This document shows positions 1 to 8,582 of a stretch of DNA of 64,000 bases, piece after piece. The notes under the pieces are model-generated. The model saw only the letters and a list, made by a program, of their open reading frames with translations, searched no databases and was not told the origin of the DNA. This DNA is from UBA3839 sp902776985. Lineage in GTDB: Bacteria > Bacteroidota > Bacteroidia > Bacteroidales > Bacteroidaceae. Location: contig CACYSD010000002.1 of NCBI GenBank assembly GCA_902776985.1, positions 73,080 to 137,079 of the forward strand, given 5' to 3'. Position 1 is the stretch's first letter, and the number at the start of each line of letters is the position of its first letter. A program made the translations under genes and the position numbers.

Positions 1-779
1 TCAACGGTGAGAGGAAAAGTACGGAGGATTTCATGCTGAGGCACATTCTCGCTGTAAATAGGCACAGAGAGCGTTTTGTTTGTAAACAAATCCACGCATA
101 CGGTCACGTCCACGCTGTCGGGCACACATTTCACACCCTTTGGGGCAGAAAGCGCCAATCGCATCACAGTAGTGTCTTGCAGATTGGTAAGTACTCGCCG
201 TTCGGTGTAAATTGTGGTAATTGTGTCAAACAGATAAGCTGGAGCATAGATGTCAACGAACGTGGGTTCTATCGTCACTCCGCACTGGACATGCTTCTCG
301 TCAGACTCAGCCCTGCCGTTGAAAACTATCGGCACATAGCGGTGTTCGCCTGTTGAATAGAACACTTCAAGAGTAGCGGGATTGATGGAATTGAACGTAA
401 GTGAGCGGCCCAGCTGATTAGTCAGCAATCGTCTCCACAACGTATTGTCAATCAATATCCTTCCGTCCTCTTTGGTTAGAGTAGTGAAGTCGATTTCAAT
501 AGTGCGTAAAGTAGACTTTGTGATGTAGTTGATGATGTCATACCCCCTTCCACTAACATTCACATTCACCTTCTCCGGAATCTTCGAAGTAATGATAATA
601 TTGTGAGGAACATTGGTCAGCCGCAGTTCAAAGTCAACATTCGTGGAAGTATATTCCTTGAATGTCTGCATAAACCAGAAGGCTATCGCGACAAGGAGGA
701 ATGCTAAAAACACAAGAAGTTCACGGTTGACCTTAATCAGCCGCAAACTTCTCCGTATTTTCGTCCACGTTTTTCCCAT
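1..779 (-). CDS. YbbR-like domain protein (CdaR-like), 3' end beyond the window
   Basis: Reading from the ATG at 779 gives an open frame of 259 codons that runs off the left edge without a stop, so the gene is partial at its C-terminus. The product starts with a basic stretch (MGKTWTKIRRSLRLIKVNRE), then one membrane segment at about residues 21-37, then an extracytoplasmic beta-rich region containing several repeats of the YbbR type (for example around VPHNIIITSKIPEKVNVNVSG). YbbR/CdaR proteins in Firmicutes regulate diadenylate cyclase; the role in Bacteroidetes is less clear. It follows yajC and nusB on the same strand, a gene order I know from Bacteroidales, where coaE usually comes next. 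The family call is confident; the function is inferred. Confidence 0.85.
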   Translation of the reverse strand, partial: MGKTWTKIRRSLRLIKVNRELLVFLAFLLVAIAFWFMQTFKEYTSTNVDFELRLTNVPHNIIITSKIPEKVNVNVSGRGYDIINYITKSTLRTIEIDFTTLTKEDGRILIDNTLWRRLLTNQLGRSLTFNSINPATLEVFYSTGEHRYVPIVFNGRAESDEKHVQCGVTIEPTFVDIYAPAYLFDTITTIYTERRVLTNLQDTTVMRLALSAPKGVKCVPDSVDVTVCVDLFTNKTLSVPIYSENVPQHEILRTFPLTV

Positions 780-802
780 GTAGGATTACGGATTTACCCG
801 AT

Positions 803-1168
803 TTATCGTTGAACAGCCTGAGAAGAATCTGCGTAAACGTAGTTACGGTCTACCTGGATAGCAACTCCTTTTGCTATTTCGATAGTAACGTAGTTCTCAC
901 CTTTGTTCAGATCCTTGATAGTGCCATAGAGACCACCGGCAGTAACCACCTTTGTACCTATGTCAAGCTTGTTGCGGAATTCCTGCAATTCTTTCTGACG
1001 CTTGCGCTGAGGACGGATCATGAAGAAATACATGATTGCAAACATAGCAACAAGCATGAGAAGCATTGAAGTCATGCCTCCTCCAGCTTGTGGCTGTCCT
1101 GAAGCAGAGCTACCAGCCGCAGCACCTGCTGCAGCACCATCTAAAAGATTGATTAATAAGAGATTCAT
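803..1168 (-). CDS. yajC: Preprotein translocase subunit YajC
   Basis: 121 residues, the usual size for YajC. An N-terminal Ala/Gly-rich stretch precedes one membrane helix at about residues 33-52 (MTSMLLMLVAMFAIMYFFMI), followed directly by the family signature RPQRKRQKE and a small cytoplasmic beta domain (the GTKVVTAGGLYGTI region). YajC associates with SecDF and SecYEG in the inner membrane and is not essential in E. coli. It lies 32 bp downstream of nusB and 23 bp upstream of ybbR, so the three genes are probably one transcript. Confidence 0.96.
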   Translation of the reverse strand: MNLLLINLLDGAAAGAAAGSSASGQPQAGGGMTSMLLMLVAMFAIMYFFMIRPQRKRQKELQEFRNKLDIGTKVVTAGGLYGTIKDLNKGENYVTIEIAKGVAIQVDRNYVYADSSQAVQR

Positions 1169-1200
1169 AATTGTGATTTATTAATTTGTTCAGTTTATTT

Positions 1201-2124
1201 TTACTTCATTATCTTTCCGCTGGCCTTGAGCTGTCTTGCTACATTATCCAGAATTCCGTTGATGTAGCCTGCGCTCTTTTGAGTGCTGTAGTATTTTGAA
1301 ATCTCTACAAACTCGTTGATTGTAACCGAAACAGGGATGTTCGGGAAATTGAGAATCTCCGACAAAGCCACCTGCATGATTATCACGTCCATCAATGGCA
1401 GACGCTCGAAATCCCAATTACGGGTATTCTGCATTATCATGCTCTTATACTCGTCTTCATGGAGAATGCTTGTACGAAGCAGCATTATCGCAAATTCCCT
1501 GTCTTCTTCATCCTTGAATTCAGGAAGCAGTTCCTGATTCTCCTGAAGCTGTGGTTCAAACTTCTTGATAGTCTTCAACACGAACGTATCTACAATCTCC
1601 TTGTCGTCGTTCCAGTAGAGACTTTGTTCTTCAAGAATTTCATCTATGCGTTCATCCTTCATAATGATATTCTTGTAAACCTTGCGCCAGAACTCACGAT
1701 CATCGTTATAGTCCACGGACACCTTGTTCATGTATTCTTCGTATTCATCCAACTGCTTGATGTCGGCATAGAGCTTTCTCAGATAATCGGGATAATTCAC
1801 CCACAACTGGTTTTGATTTTCCTTGAACTCCAGCAACTGCTTGTTGACAGCGAGCTGAGCTGCAAACTGATTGTCAATAAACCTGTGGCTGATTGTCTCC
1901 ACTTTATGAGCAAACTTGTTTATCTGCTCTTTCTGCTCAATCTCCTCATCCGCATAACGTGTCACATCAGTTATCAGCCAGAGCATATAATTATAAAGAT
2001 CGTATGCCTTCGACAAACTTTTCTCCAATTCAAGCTCTACGGAGTTGATGTTCTTACCTGATTGCTGGTAGTAAGAATACATCAACTGAACAATTTTCAG
2101 ACGTATAAGAGTACGGTTAATCAT
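1201..2124 (-). CDS. nusB: Transcription antitermination factor NusB (long Bacteroidetes form)
   Basis: 307 residues, about twice the length of E. coli NusB. The C-terminal 150 residues carry the NusB fold (REFAIMLLRTSILHEDEY through PVSVTINEFVEISKYYSTQKSAGYINGILDNVAR). The N-terminal half is a charged helical extension that is normal in Bacteroidetes. NusB binds boxA RNA with NusE (S10) and supports rRNA antitermination. First gene of the nusB-yajC-ybbR unit; a -7 element lies about 36 bp upstream of the ATG. Confidence 0.95.
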   Translation of the reverse strand: MINRTLIRLKIVQLMYSYYQQSGKNINSVELELEKSLSKAYDLYNYMLWLITDVTRYADEEIEQKEQINKFAHKVETISHRFIDNQFAAQLAVNKQLLEFKENQNQLWVNYPDYLRKLYADIKQLDEYEEYMNKVSVDYNDDREFWRKVYKNIIMKDERIDEILEEQSLYWNDDKEIVDTFVLKTIKKFEPQLQENQELLPEFKDEEDREFAIMLLRTSILHEDEYKSMIMQNTRNWDFERLPLMDVIIMQVALSEILNFPNIPVSVTINEFVEISKYYSTQKSAGYINGILDNVARQLKASGKIMK

Positions 2125-2159
2125 AATAATTCAAAAAACACCTTTTTTGTTTCAATTTG

Positions 2160-2167
2160 CAAAGTTA
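2160..2167 (-). promoter_or_regulatory. -7 element upstream of nusB
   Basis: The minus strand reads TAACTTTG, which matches the Bacteroidetes -7 consensus TAnnTTTG, 36 bp before the nusB start. I see no clear TTTG -33 box 19-21 bp further up, so this is a half-site call. Confidence 0.5.
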
Positions 2168-2325
2168 GGAATTTTTGCGATAATCTACGCATAAAACAAA
2201 AAATCATTTCAAAAATCAAAAAAAATACCGCTGGAATTTCATCAAATAAAAAAAAACAAGCAACTTTGCAAACACATAAACAACTAAACTAAATATATTA
2301 ATCAAAATCATCCCCGCAACCAATA

Positions 2326-2384
2326 GCAGGTAACTATTCCTCCCCATTACGGGGGAGGTGCCTGAAAGGCGGAGGGGGTCTTTA
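2326..2384 (+). repeat. GC-rich hairpin repeat, copy A
   Basis: Core CCTCCCC-attac-GGGGGAGG hairpin followed by GGAGGGGGTCTT. It shares the block GGTAACTAyTCCTCCCC with copy B at 4404-4466, and the hairpin plus GGGGGnGG/GTCT tail with copies C (9391-9438) and D (13731-13775). It ends 12 bp before the start codon of the PUR-domain gene. Confidence 0.75.
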
Positions 2385-2396
2385 AAACTCAAACTG

Positions 2397-2774
2397 ATGA
2401 ACGAGCAAGACAAAGATTTCGTCTTCTCCGAGAGCGTGAAGGCGGGTAAGCGAATCTACTACTTTGATGTAAAGCAGAGTAGAAATGGCGACAAGTACAT
2501 TGCCATTACAGAGAGTAAGAAAATAATGGAAGGTAGTTTCGACAACCCTCGCATTTCTTTTGAAAAGCATAAGATTTTCCTTTACAAGGAAGACTACGAC
2601 AAATTCACCAATGCACTTCAGAGCGTGCTCAAGGTGGCGAAGGACGAAATTCCTGTTGCCGAGGCAAGAGCTGAGCAGGAAGCACGAATTGCAGCATTGC
2701 GTGCAGAGCAGGGTTATTATCCTGAGACTGAGGAAGCGAAGTCAGACGATATCAATATCGACATCAACTTCTAA
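2397..2774 (+). CDS. PUR-domain (DUF3276) nucleic-acid-binding protein
   Basis: 125 residues from the ATG at 2397. An in-frame start 39 bp further up would be translated from inside the GC-rich repeat and is unlikely. The N-terminal 80 residues match the bacterial PUR-alpha-like family: FSESVKAGKRIYYFDVKQSRNGDKYIAITESKK, then KHKIFLYKEDYDKFTNALQSVL. These small proteins are near-universal in Bacteroidetes and spirochaetes, and the PUR fold binds single-stranded DNA or RNA. The C-terminal 40 residues are acidic and probably disordered. It is a single-gene unit closed by a strong terminator at 2802. The cellular role is not established. Confidence 0.88.
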   Translation: MNEQDKDFVFSESVKAGKRIYYFDVKQSRNGDKYIAITESKKIMEGSFDNPRISFEKHKIFLYKEDYDKFTNALQSVLKVAKDEIPVAEARAEQEARIAALRAEQGYYPETEEAKSDDINIDINF

Positions 2775-2801
2775 CTCTGTCAATCACATACATACTTAAT
2801 G

Positions 2802-2842
2802 GGAGCAGATGGTACTATCCGTGCCTTCTGCTCCTTTTTTAT
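2802..2842 (+). terminator. Rho-independent terminator after the PUR gene
   Basis: GGAGCAGA pairs with TCTGCTCC, the stem extends through GGTAC/GTGCC with one mismatch (about 13 pairs), and a run of six T follows. Confidence 0.9.
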
Positions 2843-2862
2843 TGAAAAAACTCAAATTCCTC

Positions 2863-2893
2863 TTGAAAAAGTCAAATCTTTTTCGTTACTTTG
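2863..2893 (+). promoter_or_regulatory. Probable promoter of uxaC
   Basis: TTG at 2863-2865, a 20-bp spacer, then TTACTTTG at 2886-2893, close to the Bacteroidetes consensus TTTG-N19/20-TAnnTTTG but with T for A at the second -7 position. It lies 70 bp before the uxaC ATG. Confidence 0.5.
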
Positions 2894-2962
2894 CGCTGAT
2901 ATGGTCATTTTTGCACCAGCGCCTAATCATTTATAATTTGTATTTTTTAATTAGTAGAATAT

Positions 2963-4381
2963 ATGAAGACATTTATGGACGAGAACTTCCTGTTGCAAAG
3001 CGAAACTGCACAGAAGTTGTATCACGAACATGCGGCTAAGATGCCGATTATCGACTACCACTGCCACTTGGTACCTCAGATGGTAGCAGAGAACAAACGT
3101 TTTGAAAGCATCACACAGATATGGCTGGGCGGCGACCACTACAAATGGCGCGCCATGCGTTCCAACGGTGTGGATGAACGATTCTGCACCGGAAAGGACA
3201 CAAGCGACTGGGAAAAGTTCGAGAAATGGGCAGAGACCGTTCCCTACACTTTCCGCAATCCGCTCTACCACTGGACTCACCTTGAGTTGAAGACTGCTTT
3301 CGGAATCACAAAGACACTCAATCCTGAGAACGCCCGTGAAATCTATGAAGAGTGCAACGAGCAAATCAAGAACGATCCGAAATTCACTCCACGCGGGCTG
3401 ATGGAACACTACAATGTGGAGACTGTCTGCACCACCGACGACCCTGTGGATTCTCTGGAATGGCACAAGGCTGTAGCTGCAGACCCAACCATGAAGACCA
3501 AGATGCTTCCTGCATGGCGTCCCGACAAGGCTATGGCTGTTGAGGTTCCTCAGAATTTCAAGGCATATGTGGAGAAGCTGGCTGAGGTAAGCGGCAAGAC
3601 CATTAACGGCTTCAACGACTATATTGATGTCCTCCAGGCTCGCCACGACTTCTTTGCTTCAATGGGCTGCAAGCTCAGCGACCACGGCATTGAGGAATTC
3701 TATGCAGAGGACTACTCCGACGCAGAGATAAAAGCCATCTTCGACAAAGTATTGGCTGGTCAGATTCCTACAGCAGAGGAAGTACTCAAGTTCAAGAGTG
3801 CTATGATGTACATCTTTGCCGTTCAGGATGCAGAGGCAGGATGGGCACAGCAGTTCCACTATGGTGCCATCCGCGACAATAACTCCAAGATGTTCAAGTT
3901 GCTCGGCCCTGACACAGGTTTCGACTCCATCGGAGAGTTCAACACTGCAAAGAAGTGCTCTAAGTTCCTTGACCGTCTGAATGCAGAAGGCAAGTTGGCA
4001 AAGACAATTCTCTATAATCTTAACCCATGCGCCAATGAGGTGCTTGCCACCATGCTTGGCAACTTCCAAGACGGCAGCGTTCCAGGAAAGATTCAGTGGG
4101 GAAGCGGATGGTGGTTCCTCGACCAGAAGGACGGAATGACAAAGCAGATGAACGCTCTCTCATTGCTGGGTCTGTTGAGCCGCTTCGTAGGTATGCTGAC
4201 CGACTCCCGTTCGTTCCTCTCCTACCCTCGCCACGAGTATTTCCGCCGTATTCTCTGCAACCTCGTCGCTACCGACATAGAGAACGGCGAAGTGCCCTAC
4301 TCCGGCTATGAGGCTAAGCGAGTAAACCAGATGATTGAGGACATCAGTTACAACAACGCAAAAGAATACTTCCAGTTTTAA
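2963..4381 (+). CDS. uxaC: Uronate isomerase (glucuronate/galacturonate isomerase)
   Basis: 472 residues, full length for UxaC. It converts D-glucuronate to D-fructuronate and D-galacturonate to D-tagaturonate, the first step of hexuronate catabolism. The metal-binding motif IIDYHCHL is near residue 32 (amidohydrolase-fold HxH). Other family stretches are WLGGDHYKWRAMRSNGV, the TTDDP motif near 155, the LLPAWRPDKA-type region, and GSGWWFLDQKDGM with LTDSRSFLSYPRHEYFRRILC near the C-terminus. No other uronate gene (uxaB, uxuA, kdgK) is beside it, so it acts as a stand-alone gene for pectin or glucuronan breakdown products. Confidence 0.97.
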   Translation: MKTFMDENFLLQSETAQKLYHEHAAKMPIIDYHCHLVPQMVAENKRFESITQIWLGGDHYKWRAMRSNGVDERFCTGKDTSDWEKFEKWAETVPYTFRNPLYHWTHLELKTAFGITKTLNPENAREIYEECNEQIKNDPKFTPRGLMEHYNVETVCTTDDPVDSLEWHKAVAADPTMKTKMLPAWRPDKAMAVEVPQNFKAYVEKLAEVSGKTINGFNDYIDVLQARHDFFASMGCKLSDHGIEEFYAEDYSDAEIKAIFDKVLAGQIPTAEEVLKFKSAMMYIFAVQDAEAGWAQQFHYGAIRDNNSKMFKLLGPDTGFDSIGEFNTAKKCSKFLDRLNAEGKLAKTILYNLNPCANEVLATMLGNFQDGSVPGKIQWGSGWWFLDQKDGMTKQMNALSLLGLLSRFVGMLTDSRSFLSYPRHEYFRRILCNLVATDIENGEVPYSGYEAKRVNQMIEDISYNNAKEYFQF

Positions 4382-4403
4382 TTAATTTATTAAATTCAAT
4401 TCC

Positions 4404-4466
4404 GCAGTAGGTAACTACTCCTCCCCCTAACGAAGAGTCCAGGGGGAGGCAAGGGAGGGGGTCTTT
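4404..4466 (+). repeat. GC-rich hairpin repeat, copy B
   Basis: Hairpin CCTCCCCCT...AGGGGGAGG followed by GGGAGGGGGTCTTTG, abutting the ATG at 4469. It therefore fills the whole translation-initiation region of the plug-protein gene. Shares GGTAACTAyTCCTCCCC with copy A. Confidence 0.8.
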
Positions 4467-4468
4467 GT

Positions 4469-5710
4469 ATGAAACACTTGCTCATATCCCTGCTTTCGTT
4501 TGTGTGCTCCACCGTGAGCGCACAACAGAGCGGTGTGCTGATTGACAATCTGAAAAGCCTGAAAGTGCTGATGGACGGCCAGTGGGACAGCTACCCTGTT
4601 GGGCAGCTGGGAAGCGGTCACTATGTGGAGATCTCGTTCGACGACCTCCAGCACAACTATGTCCGTTACACCTATAACATCACCCATTGCAATGCCGACT
4701 GGACTCCATCGGATTTGCTCACCAGCGACTATATGGACGGTTTCAACGGCAGCAGGATAGAGACCTATGCTCCGTCGATGAATACGGCGATGCTCTACAA
4801 CCACTACACCCTGCGTCTGCCCAACGACGATGTGCGGTTGAAAGTAAGCGGCAACTACCGTGTGGAGATTTTCGAGGACGGTGATGATGAACCAGTAGCT
4901 GAGGCCTGCTTCTCCATCGTGGAACCGCGAGTGGGAATTGAAATCAGCGTCACAAGCAACACCGATATTGACACCTACAACAGCCATCAGCAGGTAAGCT
5001 TCGACATCAACTACTCGTCCTACAGCGTTAACCGTCCCGAGCAGGAACTCATCCCCATAGTTATGCAGAATCGCAGATGGGACACCCATGTGGAGGATCT
5101 CAAGCCAACCTATTTGCGAACAAATACCCTGATATTCAATCACAACAAGAAACTGGTTTTCGACGCAGGCAACGAATACCGTCGTTTCGAGATGCTGGAC
5201 GATCATGTCCCGACCATGCGCATCGAAAGCATGCAGTATCACGATCCGCTCTACCATGCCATAGTCATGCAGGACGAGCAGCGCATCAACTACATTTACG
5301 ATCAGGACCAGGACGGACGCTACTATGTTCGCAATGGTGACGAACTCGACTACAACACAGAAAGCGACTATTTCATCACACACTTCCAGCTGCTCATTCC
5401 CGAACTCAGCGGAGGAAATCTCTACCTCTTCGGAGACTTCTCAAACGGACGTTTCACGGACGATTACCTGATGCAGTACAATCATGTTGACCATGCCTAC
5501 GAACTTACCGTTCCATTAAAGCAAGGCTCTTACAACTACATGTATCTCTTTGTCCCTGAAGGTTCTACTGTGGGAAGTTATGCTGAAACAGAAGGTAATT
5601 TCTACCAGACAGAAAACGAATATTCAGTACTGGTTTACCACCGTCCTTTCGGAGCGCGCTACGACCACCTTGTAGGATTTCAAAAGGTAAAATACTTAGG
5701 AAACAACTAA
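4469..5710 (+). CDS. Type IX secretion system plug protein (DUF5103)
   Basis: 413 residues with a signal peptide (MKHLLISLLSFVCSTVSAQ). The mature protein matches DUF5103, now named the T9SS plug protein because a member closes the periplasmic side of the SprA outer-membrane translocon when no cargo is moving. Recognisable stretches are VEISFDDLQHNYVRYTYNITHCNADW near residue 50, NYRVEIFEDGDDEPVAEACFSIVEPRVGIE near 130, and the C-terminal GGNLYLFGDFSNGRFTDDYLMQYN region. First of three closely packed genes: 1 bp to the amidase gene, which in turn overlaps ygiQ. Together with PorQ at 57 kb it implies a working T9SS elsewhere in the genome. Confidence 0.88.
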   Translation: MKHLLISLLSFVCSTVSAQQSGVLIDNLKSLKVLMDGQWDSYPVGQLGSGHYVEISFDDLQHNYVRYTYNITHCNADWTPSDLLTSDYMDGFNGSRIETYAPSMNTAMLYNHYTLRLPNDDVRLKVSGNYRVEIFEDGDDEPVAEACFSIVEPRVGIEISVTSNTDIDTYNSHQQVSFDINYSSYSVNRPEQELIPIVMQNRRWDTHVEDLKPTYLRTNTLIFNHNKKLVFDAGNEYRRFEMLDDHVPTMRIESMQYHDPLYHAIVMQDEQRINYIYDQDQDGRYYVRNGDELDYNTESDYFITHFQLLIPELSGGNLYLFGDFSNGRFTDDYLMQYNHVDHAYELTVPLKQGSYNYMYLFVPEGSTVGSYAETEGNFYQTENEYSVLVYHRPFGARYDHLVGFQKVKYLGNN

Positions 5711-5711
5711 C

Positions 5712-8582
5712 ATGCAACGACTCATTCTGACCATACTATTTCTTACAAACATTCTTGTAAGTGTTAATGCACAGGACTTCAAGAAATCCATCAGTTCCTA
5801 TGTCGAGACCTTCAGCCGTAGCGACATGCATATAGGAAAGCCCAAGCTACAGGAAATCATTGTTGACGACAGTCTCCAAGCCATCCGTGTGAGATGCAAC
5901 GACACTTTTGGCGAGCAATACTTCACCGAAGAATCCGTGGAACGCGTTTACCGTGACGTCAAACGAATGATTCCCGACAGCCTTCGCCACTACACCCTCA
6001 CCGTGGAGACCGACAACCACCCTATTGAGGAACTTGTCCCCAACGCCATACGCACCAAGAACAAGACCAGTGAACTCACTTGGGGAAAAATCGAATACAA
6101 AGGCGCTCCATGGGTCAAGAACCTCTCCCGTCCGTTCAGCATCACTCACGGACTCGAAGGAGTGCATCTGGCTGTCTGCCAGAGCCACGGCATATTCTAC
6201 GACCAGAAGAAAAAGACCTGGCGCTGGCAACGTCCACGTCTGTTCTGCACTACCGAAGACCTCTTCACCCAGACCATTGTCCTGCCCTATATCATTCCCA
6301 TGCTGGAAAATGCCGGAGCCATTGTCTATACAGCACGTGAACGAAACTGGCAGCGCAACGAGGTGATAGTGGACAACGACGCTCCCAATGCCAACGGCAG
6401 CGCCTACATAGAGCAGAAAGCATCATACATGCCTACATCCATCTGGGGCGACTGCGACAAGCCAGGATTCGCAAAGACCAAAAGCGTCTATTATCCAGGC
6501 GACAATCCTTTCCGTCATGGCACGGCAAGAGTAACCGTCACTACTACCGACAAGGAACACGCTTCCGCCATAGAGTGGATTCCCAACATTCCTGAAGACG
6601 GAGCCTATGCAGTCTATGTGTCATATCAGACTCAGCCAAAATCCATCGACAACGCACACTACACCGTTTACCACAAAGGCGGAAAAACTGAATTCTCCGT
6701 CAACCAGCAGATGGGCGGAAGCACATGGGTGTATCTCGGCACATTCGACTTTGAGAAAGGCTCAAGCAACAGCGGCATGGTCACTCTCGACAACTACAGC
6801 CATCAGTCGGGCGTGGTGACTGCCGACGCTGTGCGCTTCGGAGGAGGAATGGGAAATATCAGCATGGGCGGAAGCAAGAGCGGGCTTCCCCGATGGGCGG
6901 AAGCAGCACGCTATTCAGCACAGTGGGCAGGAATGCGCGACACCACCTACGACTGCTACAACGGAGAGGATGACTACAAGAGCGACATACAGTCACGTCC
7001 TCGGGTAGCCAACGAACTGGCAGGCGGTTCAGTCTATGCACCCACTATCGACGGTCGCCGTGTGCCTATAGAACTCAATCTCGCCTTCCACTCCGATGCA
7101 GGATTCTCACGTACCGACGAATTGATTGGTTCGCTCTCCATCTGCTCCACCAATTTCTACGACGGTAAGACCAATGCAGGAATCACACGCTACGTCAGCC
7201 GCGACCTCGCAAGCCTCTTCCTGCTCAATCTGCGCAAAGACCTCAGACAGTACAAATGGGAAGTGCGCAAGCTCTTCAACCGCAACTACGGAGAGACCCG
7301 AGTGCCTCAGATGCCTGGAGCACTCCTTGAGATGCTGTCGCACCAGAACTTCGCAGACATGCGTCTGGGCTTCAATCCTCAGTTCAAGTTCGATTTCGCA
7401 CGTTCCGCCTACAAGACCATCGTCAAGTATATTGCTGCGACCCACAATCGCGACTACACCATTCAGCCCCTGCCGGTCAGAAACTTTGCCGTGACCATAG
7501 ACGAGAAGGAATCACGGGCTTCATTGTCGTGGGAACCCACCAACGATGAGTTAGAGCCTACCGCCCACCCCACACATTATATATTATATGTGCGTCGCGA
7601 CAACGGCAGCTACGACAACGGAACCATCATTAACGGTTCGTCCTGCACCATCAAGCTCAACAAAGACCGCCTCTACTCATTCCGTGTCTGTGCCTACAAC
7701 AAAGGCGGAATCAGCTTCCCCTCCGAAACACTCACCGCATATATCGACTCAAAGAGCAAAGGAAAGATACTCATCGTAAACTCCTTCACCCGACTCTCAG
7801 GGCCAGCCTCCTACAACACCTCCACCGAACAGGGATTCCTCCTTGGCGAAGATCCGGGTATACCCTATGGAGCGTTTGCCGGATTCTGTGGAGAGCAGAA
7901 AGTCTTCACGAAGTCCACCATGGGTTCGGAAGCAACTACAGGACTCGGCTATAGCGGAACCGAACTCGAAGGCAAAATCATCATGGGCAATACATTCGAC
8001 TATCCTGCCCTCCACGGACAAGGCATCATGCCCACCCACTACTCTTTCTGCTCATGCAGCGAGGAAGCATTCGTCTATGCCAATGCCGATGCAAGTACAT
8101 CCGCCCATAAGCCACTCCACATGTCTAACTACAAAATGATAGACGTCATCTACGGAGTGCAGAAGGAATTCAGCTCAAAGACCAAGAACCTCCTCAGGCA
8201 ATATGTCGAGCTGGGAGGCAGAATCCTCGTAAGCGGAGCAAACATCGTTTCCGGAAATGCCGTACCCGCGGAACTGTTCAAAACCACACTCGACGGCAGG
8301 ATAAAGAACCAGAACATCAACGCTCTCCAGGGATGCGGCACCCACTTCTCCATCTACCGCAGCATGAACCCCGAGAGCTATGCCGTGCCACAGACAGAGG
8401 CACTCACAGCCCAGGCACCCGCATTTGCCATGCTTGCATATTCCACCGGACAGACAGCAGGCGTAGCCTATGAAGGCAACGACTACAAATCCATCATACT
8501 CGGATTCCCGATAGAAAGCATCAAGGAAACTTCCGTACGCAATCAACTCATCACTGCATTCGTCACATTCCTATGCAAATAA
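5712..8582 (+). CDS. Secreted amidase_3-type hydrolase with inserted golvesin domain and FN3 domain
   Basis: 956 residues with a signal peptide (cleavage after VSVNA). The protein has two halves of an N-acetylmuramoyl-L-alanine amidase (Amidase_3) fold. The first half, about 145-225, contains the CQSHG zinc histidine near 157 and the E of TTEDLF. The second half, about 390-590, contains LNLAFHSDAG near 454 and the catalytic-type Glu in GALLEMLSHQNFADM near 538. Between them sits a golvesin/xanthan-lyase beta domain (about 270-377; YAVYVSYQ..., TWVYLGTFDF, ADAVRFGGG). A fibronectin type III domain follows (587-670), then a 270-residue C-terminal domain starting GKILIVNSF. Probable role: cell-wall remodelling outside the inner membrane. 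No T9SS C-terminal sorting domain is visible. Substrate not proven. Confidence 0.8.
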   Translation: MQRLILTILFLTNILVSVNAQDFKKSISSYVETFSRSDMHIGKPKLQEIIVDDSLQAIRVRCNDTFGEQYFTEESVERVYRDVKRMIPDSLRHYTLTVETDNHPIEELVPNAIRTKNKTSELTWGKIEYKGAPWVKNLSRPFSITHGLEGVHLAVCQSHGIFYDQKKKTWRWQRPRLFCTTEDLFTQTIVLPYIIPMLENAGAIVYTARERNWQRNEVIVDNDAPNANGSAYIEQKASYMPTSIWGDCDKPGFAKTKSVYYPGDNPFRHGTARVTVTTTDKEHASAIEWIPNIPEDGAYAVYVSYQTQPKSIDNAHYTVYHKGGKTEFSVNQQMGGSTWVYLGTFDFEKGSSNSGMVTLDNYSHQSGVVTADAVRFGGGMGNISMGGSKSGLPRWAEAARYSAQWAGMRDTTYDCYNGEDDYKSDIQSRPRVANELAGGSVYAPTIDGRRVPIELNLAFHSDAGFSRTDELIGSLSICSTNFYDGKTNAGITRYVSRDLASLFLLNLRKDLRQYKWEVRKLFNRNYGETRVPQMPGALLEMLSHQNFADMRLGFNPQFKFDFARSAYKTIVKYIAATHNRDYTIQPLPVRNFAVTIDEKESRASLSWEPTNDELEPTAHPTHYILYVRRDNGSYDNGTIINGSSCTIKLNKDRLYSFRVCAYNKGGISFPSETLTAYIDSKSKGKILIVNSFTRLSGPASYNTSTEQGFLLGEDPGIPYGAFAGFCGEQKVFTKSTMGSEATTGLGYSGTELEGKIIMGNTFDYPALHGQGIMPTHYSFCSCSEEAFVYANADASTSAHKPLHMSNYKMIDVIYGVQKEFSSKTKNLLRQYVELGGRILVSGANIVSGNAVPAELFKTTLDGRIKNQNINALQGCGTHFSIYRSMNPESYAVPQTEALTAQAPAFAMLAYSTGQTAGVAYEGNDYKSIILGFPIESIKETSVRNQLITAFVTFLCK

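Noticed and set aside
2963..4381. A uronate-utilisation locus around uxaC
   Set aside because: Neighbours on both sides are unrelated to uronate catabolism, so only the single gene can be supported.
4427..5383. Minus-strand frame of 318 codons opposite the T9SS plug gene
   Set aside because: The plus strand carries a signal peptide and DUF5103 features and lies in an operon. The minus frame has no recognisable domain.
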